Notes: generated by a model not told the origin, from the sequence alone. DNA of 64,000 bases from Chondrocystis sp. NIES-4102 (GCA_002368355.1 AP018281.1:2728001-2792000); one strand, 5' to 3'; counted from the first letter of the stretch, positions 47,197-56,559 are shown. Numbers and translations are program-made.

Positions 47197-47379
47197 TTAA
47201 ATAACTAGTGGTTTGCCGTTTGCTCTGTCTTTAGCGACTGTTTCTGCTGAAAAGAATTCTTCACAGTAGTAACCAGATTCATCAATAATTTTGGCATCTT
47301 TGAGCAGTTGTATTTTTTCCTCACGAGTCATCTTAGATGCTGACTCTTTTACTTCATTAGTAAGCTTTCTAATGTCCAT
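47197..47379 (-). CDS. Candidate antitoxin (60 aa)
   Basis: Sixty residues: a helical first half (LTNEVKESASKMTREEKIQLLKDAKIID) and an aromatic C-terminal stretch (GYYCEEFFSAETVAKDRANG). Small size, position directly before the ART-like gene with a three-base gap, and same strand point to an antitoxin. No DNA-binding domain recognised. Confidence 0.5.
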   Translation of the reverse strand: MDIRKLTNEVKESASKMTREEKIQLLKDAKIIDESGYYCEEFFSAETVAKDRANGKPLVI

Positions 47380-47484
47380 CGCTTAGATACCTCATATGTT
47401 TAGATTTCTATTGTATCATCACAGTTTTTTGCTATTAGGATTGAAATACAATATTGAGTACTGAAGAATTTTAATGCAAAAAAA

Positions 47485-48684
47485 TTACAGAATAATCTCT
47501 GGAAGTCTGGGACGACTGTTCACATTTCCTGCATAATTCTCATATAGTGTTTGAACATCATGTCCAGTTAGTTGAGCTACTTCAACTGGATTCATTCCCT
47601 GATTTAGCGCATGGCTAATAAGAGTATGACGAGTATTATAAGGCTTTCTATATTCCACCCCTACTTTAGATAAGACAGATTTCCAGGCTCTATTCCTAAA
47701 ATTATGGTCATCAATGGGATTACCTTTAGGAGAAGTAAAAACAGGTCGATCTAAATCTAAATTTTCAGACTTCATTGAAAGTAAAAGCGATCGCAGTCTA
47801 GATGTCAGCGTAATAGTCCTAGCTCTATTGGTTTTGGTTGCTTTTCTGATGCCTCTACTTAAACTCTCCCCAACCCAAACTGTCGAACAATCTTCATTCA
47901 AATGTTTCCAGCACAAGCCAATTGCTTCTCCAGTTCTACAACCCGTACCAAATAAAAACTCAACAAACCCAGCATAATGTGAATAATATCTATCTTGGTC
48001 AAACCCTTGAATAATCGTCTTGATTTCTTTTGAAGTGAAAGGTTTGGGCATTTGCTTGGGAGGAACTTTTACTCTCTTAATTAGAGATTTCCAAGGATCG
48101 GATTCAACTATCTCTTGCTCAATGCCCCATTGCCAACAAGCAGATAGCCAGACGATAGACTGTTTTAAAGTAAGGGGTGCTAGTTTTCCAGATAAATATT
48201 GATAAAATTGCTCTGAATAATCTGGTTTAAAATCAACAGCAAATTGATTTACTAAAGAACCAAGAGCATTTCTGCTTTTCAAATTAAAAGTTCTTAAATG
48301 AGTTAGGACAGATTGATATTTTTCTAAGGAACGAGGTGAAGATACAAACTTAGACTTATATTCAATGAATTTCAGTATTAGTTCTTCTATCGTGATTAGC
48401 TCCGCTTCAATCTCTTCCTGAGTTTTCTGGGGTTTGTATTTTTGTAGGGTGGTATCAAAATTGCTTGAAAGGATATCTAACTCTATCTGCCTTGCTTTCT
48501 GTTCGGCAAACTTACGATTGATATTAGAGTCTGGTAAACCAAGAGCAAAGGCACGTCTTTTGCCAGCGTGAGTAAATCTTAATCTCAGCCAGCCTTTATC
48601 TGATTCAATCTTGACTGTTCCTTTTGCCTTTTTCTTCTGTCTACCACTTTGTCTACCAATAATGCCGATATCGCTTTGGATCAT
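47485..48684 (-). CDS. int: Tyrosine-type site-specific integrase
   Basis: 399 residues. N-terminal AP2-like and SAM-like DNA-binding parts, then a catalytic domain with Arg in FGTGCRTGEAIGLCW, YNTRHTLISHAL (Arg/His box; the first His of H-x-x-R is Tyr, as in many cyanobacterial integrases), LTGH and catalytic Tyr in YENYAG. It would recombine the tRNA-Pro att sites. The gene starts 160 bases from the tRNA and the att site, with the arm-type repeat between them. Confidence 0.9.
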   Translation of the reverse strand: MIQSDIGIIGRQSGRQKKKAKGTVKIESDKGWLRLRFTHAGKRRAFALGLPDSNINRKFAEQKARQIELDILSSNFDTTLQKYKPQKTQEEIEAELITIEELILKFIEYKSKFVSSPRSLEKYQSVLTHLRTFNLKSRNALGSLVNQFAVDFKPDYSEQFYQYLSGKLAPLTLKQSIVWLSACWQWGIEQEIVESDPWKSLIKRVKVPPKQMPKPFTSKEIKTIIQGFDQDRYYSHYAGFVEFLFGTGCRTGEAIGLCWKHLNEDCSTVWVGESLSRGIRKATKTNRARTITLTSRLRSLLLSMKSENLDLDRPVFTSPKGNPIDDHNFRNRAWKSVLSKVGVEYRKPYNTRHTLISHALNQGMNPVEVAQLTGHDVQTLYENYAGNVNSRPRLPEIIL

Positions 48685-48706
48685 AAGGAGTTAAGGGCTA
48701 AAATCC

Positions 48707-48730
48707 GTCTACCAATCTTCTACCAATTTT
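48707..48730 (+). other. Possible integrase arm site, right
   Basis: GTCTACCAATCTTCTACCAATTTT (two TCTACCAAT-type repeats 11 bases apart) matches 22 of 24 bases at 20272-20295. A further GTCTACCAAT lies inside the int start region at about 48650. Confidence 0.45.
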
Positions 48731-48843
48731 AGCTCTAAACTCCCTGAAAAATGCCAAAAATGCCTTACTTATTGACAATGAGCAACGGTTTATAAATCCC
48801 TCTAAAAACGACAAAACCCTCTCTGTGAGAAGGTTTTAATTAT

Positions 48844-48890
48844 ATCGGAGCGGCGGGATTTGAACCCACGACCCCCACTACCCCAAAGTG
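48844..48890 (-). other. attR, within tRNA-Pro
   Basis: The 47-bp repeat shared with attL. It covers the anticodon loop to the 3' end of the intact tRNA plus one base, so integration rebuilds the tRNA with an element-borne 3' part. Confidence 0.85.
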
Positions 48891-48918
48891 GTACGCTACC
48901 AAGCTGCGCTACGCCCCG
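48845..48918 (-). tRNA. tRNA-Pro(GGG)
   Basis: 74 nt on the minus strand. Acceptor stem CGGGGCG/CGCTCCG, D arm GCGC...GCGT, anticodon stem CCACT/AGTGG with loop TTGGGGT (anticodon GGG), T arm GTGGG-TTCAAAT-CCCGC, discriminator A. CCA is not encoded. The 3' half is shared with attL at the far end of the element. Confidence 0.93.
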
Positions 48919-49324
48919 TTTTCACAATTACTAATCATACCACCAATTTGTGCAAATAGTAAAATACTTATATAAGTTTGTGGCGACAATGCTTATAGAT
49001 GAATATGGGTATTAATTTTGATAGTTGTATAACCTGTGCTGGTGTAATATGTGGGGGTTTGGGACACAGTTTTTTATTGAGCGCACTTTTAACTTTGTTA
49101 ACTTCCTTAAATCTGAGTAATAAATTGAAAGTTTATTAAAATTGAGAATACAAGCAGAATTAAAGTTATCAACTATATATTAATAGTAATAAATCCTGTT
49201 AGTTTGGCAATAAAATATGAAATGATTTTCAATTAATTTTTATTGATTCAATTATGCTATTTACTTGTTTAGCAAATTTATTATATTTCCCTTTTTATGC
49301 GGTGTAAGTTGCAATATAAGCTTT
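48919..49324. other. Intergenic region
   Basis: About 400 AT-rich bases between the tRNA and decayed kinase DNA. It should include the tRNA promoter. No ORF, repeat or hairpin of note. Confidence 0.4.
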
Positions 49325-49960
49325 TTAATTTTTGAGCGTCCAAACTTGCATTCTTCTTAATCCATCCTGTGTTTGATATATTATTTTTCTTCCTTCTCGA
49401 TTAGCAAAAGTAACATTTTGAGGTTGCTCAATAATTATATTGTCATTTTCAATTTCGTTTACCGCTTGTTCTGTATATTCGTTGAGAGATAATGGTTTTG
49501 ATAAGTTTTCAACAGATACTTTGACTTGTTCCCTAAAATTATCTTTACTATTTTCTTGATTACTAATAAAGATTACTCCAGGATTTAAAAAATTCTCATC
49601 TTCTTGTATTGACCAAGTTTGAGGTCGCTCTAACTTAATGCCATAATTGGAGTTATTATAGGCAACATATTCTTCTGTATCCTTTGATAATATAAAACTA
49701 GTAACTACGGCTATTATTGCGCCTAAACTAACTAATAACCAGGGTAATAAAGCTTTGTTTACTGGTGAATAATTAGTAATATAAATAGTACGATCGCCTG
49801 AAGATTTAGATGATTGAGGGAATGGTTCTAAATTGAGATTAATTTCTTGTAAATCTTTTTAAACATCAGCAGCAGCTTGATAACGTTTTTTATAATCACC
49901 TCGAACCATGCGATCTATAATATTAATCAAATTAGAGTTAATATTGCGATTAGCAGAATG
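49325..49960 (-). pseudogene. Serine/threonine kinase gene, C-terminal remnant
   Basis: Reading the minus strand from about 49957: NRNINSNLINIIDRMVRGDYKKRYQAAADV, the end of a kinase catalytic domain, then a stop TAA at 49859-49861. The same frame continues KDLQEINLNLEPFP, a membrane helix (ALLPWLLVSLGAIIAVVTSFIL) and an extracellular domain ending GRKIIYQTQDGLRRMQVWTLKN with stop at 49325-49327. The kinase N-terminal domain is missing upstream, where a HIP1-type repeat sits. Truncation plus nonsense codon indicate a pseudogene. Confidence 0.65.
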
Positions 49961-49965
49961 GTACG

Positions 49966-50088
49966 CTACGCGATCGCACTTATTTCTTGGGGTGCAAGTT
50001 GTGTTTGAGCAATAGTTATTTTAGATGATGTTAACAGAATACCTGCACTAAAAAGTATTGCTGCATAGAGCGATTTAAAAGCAATCAT
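49966..50088 (-). pseudogene. N-terminal fragment of an exported protein
   Basis: Forty residues: signal peptide-like MIAFKSLYAAILFSAGILLTSS, then AQTQLAPQEISAIA and a stop inside a GTACGCTACGCGATCGC repeat. APQEISAIA resembles the mature start of cyanobacterial trypsin-like proteases (S-x-IA-x-x-ITV), so a longer protease gene may have been cut at the repeat. Low certainty. Confidence 0.35.
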
Positions 50089-50140
50089 AAAAATTAAACC
50101 AGCAGTGCAAATTCGCGGATTATATAATTTTATTTAAAAA

Positions 50141-50278
50141 CTAGTTAATCAATAGGTTGTTATTGAACCATCGGGTTGCTGCGATCGCTGGGCTTGGTAT
50201 TGTATTTAAACCGACTAAAACTAACCCAATAACTCCAAATTTAACTGTTTTAAAGATAAATTTTGTCATTCTCTTCAT
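50141..50278 (-). CDS. Short exported peptide or gene fragment (45 aa)
   Basis: ATG at 50276-50278 preceded by a GA-rich AGAGGTGG at about 50284-50291. Signal peptide with FGVIGLVLVGLNTIPSPAIA followed by only 13 residues (ATRWFNNNLLIN). It may be the start of a gene that has lost its remainder, like its neighbour. No family recognised. Confidence 0.3.
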   Translation of the reverse strand: MKRMTKFIFKTVKFGVIGLVLVGLNTIPSPAIAATRWFNNNLLIN

Positions 50279-50733
50279 CACACCACCTCTTGCTGCCAAT
50301 AATAATCAATTGCTCTTTTAATCTAAGAAATTATACTACTTAAGTAATAGCTCTCCATTGCTGTAATTTATCATACAACAACAGGTTGTAGCACAACTAA
50401 CAACGCAATAAAGGTTTAATATTTGCCTACTATCAGTATTAGTACTCAAATACAATTACTAAGTAAAATTATTCATAAATAAATCGCTAATAATGTCGGT
50501 GATGTTGTGCTGCAAAAATATAGGTTTTTAAGCAATATTTAAACGCCATAGCACAATTATTTTGATTCTGTGCAAGTCATCTACAAGCAATAGAAAGATT
50601 TTAAAAAACCGAGGTTATTTATCAATTTTTGATTAAGTTACCGTGATCACACTATCAGTAACAAAAAAGATGTGTATTATTGTAAGTAATATTAATTAGA
50701 TAAATATACTTAAGTTTTATAAAAAACAAGATT
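50279..50733. other. Intergenic region
   Basis: About 455 AT-rich bases upstream of the receiver-like gene. No ORF or RNA family seen. Confidence 0.4.
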
Positions 50734-51195
50734 ATGTTAGATACTATTTCTTTCTCGCAAGCTTCGCCTACAAGATCTATCAATGTTGTGATTGTTGAAT
50801 CTCATCAAGAGCAAGGTATGTTATTATGCGACCTATTAAATAGTAAACGAGCTAACTTTAATATTGTTTTATTAGAAAATTCCGATTTAGTGTTCTCTTC
50901 AATGTATGGAGAAATCGAGATAGATGTCTTAATTTTTGATATAGAATCAGAAGCCCATACAGATAATATTTCTCTATTAAAAGCAATTTCCCCAGAAACT
51001 AGTTTGGTTCATTGGAGCGATTACCAACATCCAGAAGTAATTGAATTATTATATTCTTTGGGAGTTAATACTTTTTGTACCAAAGAAAGTGATGCTGCTG
51101 TTATTCTTGAGGCGACAGATTTAGCAGTTAATTATCCCCAGTCTTTATATATAGATCAGAAACTTAATTCATGCTTGCCTCTGCTACAAAGTTAA
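50734..51195 (+). CDS. Receiver-like domain protein
   Basis: 153 residues. The fold pattern NVVIVESHQEQGMLLCDLLN, then VLIFDIES, LVHWSDY and GVNTFCTKESDAAVILEATD follows a CheY receiver: the phospho-acceptor could be Asp in FDIE and the conserved Lys is in CTKES, but the first acidic pair is reduced to a single Glu. No output domain is present. It may be a degenerate single-domain response regulator. It lies 70 bases before tldD on the same strand. Confidence 0.6.
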   Translation: MLDTISFSQASPTRSINVVIVESHQEQGMLLCDLLNSKRANFNIVLLENSDLVFSSMYGEIEIDVLIFDIESEAHTDNISLLKAISPETSLVHWSDYQHPEVIELLYSLGVNTFCTKESDAAVILEATDLAVNYPQSLYIDQKLNSCLPLLQS

Positions 51196-51265
51196 AAGGT
51201 TTTTTACCTAAAGATCAAAATTCAGACAATAATATAAACGAATCTTACAGCTTATTAATTGTTTA

Positions 51266-52681
51266 ATGTCTGATACATTTGGCGAATATCAAAATAGATT
51301 AAGTGAATTAATTACCAAATATAGCGATCGCGTCGATTTTTTAACTATTCGTTTGGAACAAGCAGCAGAAACTAACATTCTCTTACGAACTAGTAAAATT
51401 GAGACTTTGAGTGAAAGCATTGCTAGTGGTGGACAAATTCGGGCTTGTTATCGTGGTGGTTGGGGTTTTGCAGCCTTTAATGATCTAGAAAGTTTAGTAA
51501 CTAAAATCGAAGAAGCGATCGCCTCGGCTAAAATGGTGGGGGATGAGGAAACTATCCTAGCTCCCGTCTCCCCAATTCAAGCAGTTTGTCGTATTCCCTT
51601 AATAGGTACTGATCCTAGGGAAATTTCTTTAGCAGCTAAAAAGGATTTATGCGATCGCTATAATCAGTTGTTGCAAAGTTATCATGACTGTCTTACTACT
51701 ACTTCTGTCAGCTATAGTGATAGTTCTCAAAGGATTTTAATAGCCACCTCTGAAGGTAGTATGATTGATCAATCTTGGTCTGATATGGAGATGCGCTTTT
51801 CTGCAACCGCTCGCAATGGTGAGATAGTGCAAACGGGAAGGGAAACTACAGGCTCACGTCAGGCTTATGAGGATTTGACTAATTTGGATACCCAAGTAAT
51901 TGGTGCAGCAGCTAGAGCAGTATCCGCCTTATCTTTACCCAAAATTAAGGGAGATATTTATACAGTCGTCATTGACCCTATTTTAACTGGTTTATTTGTA
52001 CATGAGGCTTTCGGTCATCTTTCTGAAGCGGATATGGCTTATGAAAACCCAGATTTTTTGGAAGTTATGAGCCTAGGTAAGCGTTTTGGTTCAAAAGATC
52101 TACAAATCTTTGATGGTGCTGCGCCTATTGAGTCGGAAAATAATTCTATTCATCGCGGTAGTTATTTTTATGATGATGAAGGTACTCCCGCCACTACTAC
52201 CCAATTAATTAAAGACGGTGTGTTAGTAGGTAGACTTCATTCTCGTGAAACGGCGGGGAAATTGGACGAAAAACCTACAGGTAATGCTCGTTGTCTCAAT
52301 TATCATTATTCCCCCATTGTCAGAATGACTAATACTTGGATAGGTCGGGGTAACACTCCTGTAAAAGATTTATTTCAAGGAATTACTGAAGGGGTTTATG
52401 CTCGTAATTGGCTTGGAGGTATGACTAACGGTGAAATGTTTACCTTTAGTGCTGGGGAGGCTTGGATGATTCGTAATGGGGAATTAGCTGAACCTGTAAA
52501 AGATGTAACCCTATCAGGTAATGTTTTTAAAACTTTGGCAAATATTGAAGCGATCGGCGACGATTTTTATTGGGATGAATCTGGTGGTTGTGGAAAGGGC
52601 GGACAATCTGGACTAGCCGTAGGTTGTGGAGGACCAAGCCTGAGAATTAATAATGTTACTATTGGTGGCGATACTAATTAA
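51266..52681 (+). CDS. tldD: TldD/PmbA-family metalloprotease
   Basis: 471 residues. The zinc-binding helix VHEAFGHLSEAD (HExxxH) lies near 246-257, and the C-terminal Gly-rich GGCGKGGQSGLAVGCGGPSLRI near 445-466 is typical of TldD. In E. coli TldD pairs with TldE to cut unfolded peptides such as microcin precursors and CcdA. No pmbA/tldE partner is seen in this window. Confidence 0.88.
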   Translation: MSDTFGEYQNRLSELITKYSDRVDFLTIRLEQAAETNILLRTSKIETLSESIASGGQIRACYRGGWGFAAFNDLESLVTKIEEAIASAKMVGDEETILAPVSPIQAVCRIPLIGTDPREISLAAKKDLCDRYNQLLQSYHDCLTTTSVSYSDSSQRILIATSEGSMIDQSWSDMEMRFSATARNGEIVQTGRETTGSRQAYEDLTNLDTQVIGAAARAVSALSLPKIKGDIYTVVIDPILTGLFVHEAFGHLSEADMAYENPDFLEVMSLGKRFGSKDLQIFDGAAPIESENNSIHRGSYFYDDEGTPATTTQLIKDGVLVGRLHSRETAGKLDEKPTGNARCLNYHYSPIVRMTNTWIGRGNTPVKDLFQGITEGVYARNWLGGMTNGEMFTFSAGEAWMIRNGELAEPVKDVTLSGNVFKTLANIEAIGDDFYWDESGGCGKGGQSGLAVGCGGPSLRINNVTIGGDTN

Positions 52682-53082
52682 CTGCTGTCTAAAAATAGGA
52701 AAAAGGTAGATTGTGCTGTTGGAATAAGAAGATAGAAACTGTTTATATTACGTTTTACTACAAAATTTCAGTAACAAATCTTAATTAGATCTAGCAGAGA
52801 GTGTGTATCTATGGTTACAATATTGGTTATGTTATTAACATAAAAAAAACCCAGCTATAATAACTGGGTTGTGGAGCAAGACTGATGATATGGGCTAGTT
52901 ATGTATAGTATTTATTGGCTAGACCCTAAAAAAACTTAGTAAGTAATGGATAGTTGATAATTTAATTTCTAACAGTAGTCATCATCCTAGTTATTTAGTT
53001 AAATAACAACAGTGTATTTACGAGGATTTGAAAATTATTCCTCTTTTTTTTGGTTATTTTTACTGAAAGTCGAAGCAAGTCT
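52682..53082. other. Intergenic region upstream of miaA
   Basis: About 400 bases. The only structure noted is the hairpin at 52848-52870. It separates tldD and miaA, both on the plus strand. Confidence 0.4.
52848..52870 (-). terminator. Hairpin with A/T tract, terminator-like
   Basis: AACCCAG (52848-52854) pairs with CTGGGTT (52864-52870). The A run lies on the left, so on the minus strand it becomes a T tract. No minus-strand gene ends here, so its role is unclear. Confidence 0.4.
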
Positions 53083-53997
53083 ATGTTGATTGTTATCTGT
53101 GGTGCAACTGCTAGTGGAAAATCTGGTTTAGCTCTGGAGATAGCACAACGTTTAAATTCAGTAATTATTAGTGCTGATTCTCGACAGATCTATCGTGAAT
53201 TTGATATTGGTACAGCTAAACCCTCTTTATTAGAACAAAAATTAGTACCTCATTATCAAATAGATATTTGTCAACCTACCGAAACCTTGACTTTAGGGCA
53301 ATATCAACAGCAAACCCAAGCTATAATTACTGATCATCTTCAGATAAATAATTATTATCCTCTTTTAGTCGGTGGTACTGGTTTATATCTCGACTCCATT
53401 ACTAAAGGGTTAAAAATTCCTCGCGTTTCACCACACCCAGAACTGCGATCGCAATTATCCGCTTTAGGACAAACTCAACTTTATGCTTGGTTATCCCAGG
53501 TTGATCCTACCGCAGCCACAAAAATTCATTCTAATGACCAATTTAGAACCCTGAGAGCTTTAGAGGTTTTTTACGTTACAGGTAAACCTATTTCTGAGCA
53601 ACAAGGGGAAAATCCCCCTAATTATCCCATCTTACAAATTGGTTTAGACTGTGAGGTGGCTGTATTAGATGCAAGAATTGCTACTCGTACTCAAAAAATG
53701 CTAGAACAAGGACTAGTTGCAGAGGTAGATAGTCTTTGTAAAAAATACGGCGCGGATTTACCTCTATTAAATACCCTTGGTTATGCTGAAATTAAACAGT
53801 ATTTACTGGGAGATTTGAGTTTAGAACAAGCGATCGCTCTTACTATAACTCACACTCGCCAATTTGCTAAAAGACAACGCACTTGGTTTAGAAAAAATAA
53901 GCAAATTCACTGGTTTGATAATACTAGTCCAAATTTACTAGAACAAGTATGGCAAACAATAGAAGCTTTTAGCTTTGACGCGCAGCTAACCCTTTAG
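53083..53997 (+). CDS. miaA: tRNA dimethylallyltransferase
   Basis: 304 residues from ATG 53083, chosen because the P-loop CGATASGKSGLA starts seven residues in as in the family; the TTG at 53050 would add a poor leader. Further motifs: SADSRQIYREFDIGTAKP, VGGTGLY, and C-terminal TRQFAKRQRTWFRK. It adds a dimethylallyl group to A37 of tRNAs that read UNN codons. The last codons (FDAQLTL) come from a palindromic AACCCTTTAGGGT repeat that overlaps the stop. Confidence 0.93.
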   Translation: MLIVICGATASGKSGLALEIAQRLNSVIISADSRQIYREFDIGTAKPSLLEQKLVPHYQIDICQPTETLTLGQYQQQTQAIITDHLQINNYYPLLVGGTGLYLDSITKGLKIPRVSPHPELRSQLSALGQTQLYAWLSQVDPTAATKIHSNDQFRTLRALEVFYVTGKPISEQQGENPPNYPILQIGLDCEVAVLDARIATRTQKMLEQGLVAEVDSLCKKYGADLPLLNTLGYAEIKQYLLGDLSLEQAIALTITHTRQFAKRQRTWFRKNKQIHWFDNTSPNLLEQVWQTIEAFSFDAQLTL

Positions 53998-54019
53998 GGT
54001 AGCTTTTAGCTTTTCACTC

Positions 54020-54096
54020 CTGTCTCAACCCCCAGCACCTACTACCCACTACCTAGCTTTTGTCTCCTGACTCCTACTACCTACTACCTACTACCC
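54020..54096 (+). repeat. Short tandemly repeated heptanucleotide (TACTACC)
   Basis: Three perfect TACTACC units at 54075-54095 and related CTACTACCCACTACC just before (54040-54054). Such heptamer repeats are known from many cyanobacteria, mostly between genes. Confidence 0.75.
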
Positions 54097-54130
54097 AATA
54101 ATCAACCTTAATTCTCCTTAAATATATTTA

Positions 54131-54916
54131 ATGTTGGGAATGACTATAAATGATAATCGTAAATATAAAATTCTAAATGGCTTGGCTTTTCTATTCTGGG
54201 GTACTCTCTTAATTAAATATGGATTTACAGGACAATATAAACTACTAATTCATCCCAATTACTTTGCTCTTGTCATGGCGACAGGGGTAGCATTAATCAT
54301 TTTAGGAATAATTGCAATTCAGGCTCAAGTAAGAAATAAATTTAAAAATAACTCAACAACTCACCTTAGTTTATTTCCCCCTGGATTAGGTAGTATGATA
54401 CTTTTAACAGTAGCGATCGCAGGTTGGCTAATTCCTCCTAAAATTCTTACTAGTCAAACTGCAATTTCTAGAGGAGTTAGTGAACTACCTTTAACTCGTT
54501 CTCAACCTCAAGCATTTCGCACTACTACTCAACCAGAAACTAGATCCCTAATTGATTGGATTCGTACTATTAACGCTTATCCTGAACCAGATGCTTATAC
54601 TGGACAAACGGCTAATGTTAGTGGATTTGTACTACATCTACCTGAATTACCCGATAACTATATGATGCTATCAAGGTTTGTGATCACCTGTTGTGCTGTA
54701 GATGCTTATCCCATTGGCATACCTGTAAAGTTAGCCGTCAGTCGTCAAATTTACCCTGCTGATACTTGGTTAGAGATAAAAGGCGAAATGATTAGCGAAA
54801 CTCTACCTCATAAAGATCTGCTTGATAATCAAATTACTACCAAACGTTCTTTAGTTATTGCAGCTAAATCCATCGCAAAAATTCCCACCCCGAAAGATCC
54901 TTATAGTTATCAATAA
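54131..54916 (+). CDS. TIGR03943-type (YcgQ-like) membrane protein
   Basis: 261 residues. Helices at about 14-33, 43-64 and 86-105, then a soluble domain with DAYTGQTANVSGFV, FVITCCAVDAYPIGIPV and DTWLEIKGEM, the signature of TIGR03943/DUF1980 proteins. Members are usually coded beside a DUF318 permease (YcgR), but none is present here. The CC in ITCCA may bind metal. Function unknown. Confidence 0.8.
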   Translation: MLGMTINDNRKYKILNGLAFLFWGTLLIKYGFTGQYKLLIHPNYFALVMATGVALIILGIIAIQAQVRNKFKNNSTTHLSLFPPGLGSMILLTVAIAGWLIPPKILTSQTAISRGVSELPLTRSQPQAFRTTTQPETRSLIDWIRTINAYPEPDAYTGQTANVSGFVLHLPELPDNYMMLSRFVITCCAVDAYPIGIPVKLAVSRQIYPADTWLEIKGEMISETLPHKDLLDNQITTKRSLVIAAKSIAKIPTPKDPYSYQ

Positions 54917-54921
54917 AAGTA

Positions 54922-54961
54922 GTAAGTGTAAAGTAATAACTCTGCTTTACTCCCTACTTAC
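54922..54961. terminator. Bidirectional hairpin between convergent genes
   Basis: GTAAG (54922-54926) pairs with CTTAC (54957-54961), and GTAAAG (54928-54933) with CTTTAC (54945-54950). It separates the TIGR03943 gene and hemA, which converge. Confidence 0.5.
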
Positions 54962-54981
54962 CACTTTAAATATCCCATTGA

Positions 54982-56268
54982 TTAACTATATTGCTCTTCA
55001 GTATCTAGGTTAAACAACATTTGTAGCGATCGCAAACAATTACGACGTGCTTCTATGTCTTGCTGCGCTCTTAATTGCACCATTGGTTCATGAAGAATTT
55101 TATTAACAATACCCCTTGTAAGTGCTTCAATCACTTCTTGATGTTTTTCACCAAATTCTGAACCTAGGCGCGATAAAGCCTTTTCCATTTCCTGTTCGCG
55201 GATAGTTTCAACCTTGTTACGCAAACAACTAATTGTTGGTACTGTCTCCAGCGATCGCCACCACAAGATATAATTACAAACTTCTTCTTCTATAATTACT
55301 TCAGCTTCTTCTGCTATCTGTCTTCTTGTTTCTTGGTTGGCTGCAACAACTGCTTTTAAATCATCAACATTATAAGCATTAACACCCTCTAATTCGTTGA
55401 CATCTGCTGCTACGTTACGAGGTACAGAAATATCAACTAACATTAAAGATCTTTCTACAGTTAAATGATTTTCTAATTTTTCTTTATTTAAAATAGGCTC
55501 AGTTGCCCCTGTACTGGTAAATACTAGGTCAGACTGGGTGACTGCCGTCATCATCTCACTAATGGGGTAAATTTTTAAATTTACATGAGAAAATTGTTGA
55601 CACAATTCTTGAGCGCGTCGGTGGGAGCGATTAACAATTGTAATATCTGTCACCCCTTTCGACAGCATATGTTTGACTAACAAACAAGCCATCTTACCTG
55701 CTCCGATAATAGTAATCTTATAGGTTGGCAGATCTTCTACTTTGGTATGTACCAACTCAACCGCAGCCGAACTTATGGAAACCGCACCTGTACCAATACT
55801 AGTTTCACTCCGAACTCTTTTACCTGTAGAAATCGCTTGTTTAAATAGACGATCAAGTAATCTACCCAAACCCTGATATTTTTGCCCCAATTTATGAGTA
55901 TTTTTTACTTGAGCTAAAATTTGTCCTTCTCCCAAAACCAAGCTTTCTAAGCCAGCAGCAACGCGCATTAAATGTCTTAAAGCATCTTCTCTCAATAAGG
56001 TAAAAAGATGAGGACGCAATTCTTTTAAAGCTATTTTCGCCTTGTCAGCTAGAAATTGACTGATCTCTTTAACCCCTTGCTCAATATCCCTAGCTACCCC
56101 GTATATCTCTAAACGATTACAAGTACTAATAATCGCTATCTCCTCAATATGGGGATAATTTTTTAATACAGCGATCGCTTCTTCTATTTGAGCTTCAGGA
56201 ATACTTAATTTTTCTCTAATTTCTACTGAAGCAGTTTTGTGACTTAAACCAACAACTACAATATTCAT
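54982..56268 (-). CDS. hemA: Glutamyl-tRNA reductase
   Basis: 428 residues. Catalytic Cys50 in [12 protein letters not shown], substrate-binding LSHKTA at 8-13, NADPH-binding [26 protein letters not shown], and the C-terminal dimerisation helices. It reduces glutamyl-tRNA(Glu) to glutamate-1-semialdehyde, the first committed step to haem, chlorophyll and phycobilins. The gene follows glpX on the same strand, separated by a terminator, so it has its own promoter in the 130 bases before its start. Confidence 0.95.
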   Translation of the reverse strand: MNIVVVGLSHKTASVEIREKLSIPEAQIEEAIAVLKNYPHIEEIAIISTCNRLEIYGVARDIEQGVKEISQFLADKAKIALKELRPHLFTLLREDALRHLMRVAAGLESLVLGEGQILAQVKNTHKLGQKYQGLGRLLDRLFKQAISTGKRVRSETSIGTGAVSISSAAVELVHTKVEDLPTYKITIIGAGKMACLLVKHMLSKGVTDITIVNRSHRRAQELCQQFSHVNLKIYPISEMMTAVTQSDLVFTSTGATEPILNKEKLENHLTVERSLMLVDISVPRNVAADVNELEGVNAYNVDDLKAVVAANQETRRQIAEEAEVIIEEEVCNYILWWRSLETVPTISCLRNKVETIREQEMEKALSRLGSEFGEKHQEVIEALTRGIVNKILHEPMVQLRAQQDIEARRNCLRSLQMLFNLDTEEQYS

Positions 56269-56397
56269 TATGTTTTTTGCAGATTTTGCTTTAACTAAAT
56301 ATTAAAAAGGTGAATCAAAGCAAAAGATTCCTAATATTTTATAGTTTCGTATCAATTAAATTTTTGAGTAAATTCGGTGACGCTCCGTGCCACTGGT

Positions 56398-56439
56398 AAA
56401 AAAGGCAACAGTAAAAGATATCTCTTACTATTTGCCTTT
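56398..56439 (-). terminator. Rho-independent terminator of glpX
   Basis: On the minus strand AAAGGCAAATAGTAAGA pairs imperfectly with TCTTTTACTGTTGCCTTT around TATC, followed by six T. It lies 120 bases after the glpX stop and before hemA. Confidence 0.75.
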
Positions 56440-56559
56440 ATGCTTATCAAGTTATACAGTCTGTTTTAACAAATTAAGTATTAACTTAATCAGTATTTAC
56501 ATATTGTTAATTGTTTGTTAACTACAATTAATATTCTGTAGTAAATTTAAGACCCTACT

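Larger units (their letters stand above)
20167..48890. mobile_element. Integrative mobilisable element in tRNA-Pro, carrying defence genes
   Basis: 28.7 kb bounded by 47-bp direct repeats (20167-20213 and 48844-48890) that correspond to the anticodon-to-3'-end part of tRNA-Pro. A tyrosine integrase lies 160 bases inside the tRNA end. A 24-bp motif is repeated in the same orientation near both ends (20272-20295 and 48707-48730). Contents: a DUF499/DUF1156/SNF2 defence set, VapBC, TraK/L/M-like genes, MOBF relaxase, coupling ATPase, replication genes, another toxin-antitoxin candidate. No VirB4 or other mating-pore genes are present, so it should depend on a helper for transfer. Confidence 0.85.
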
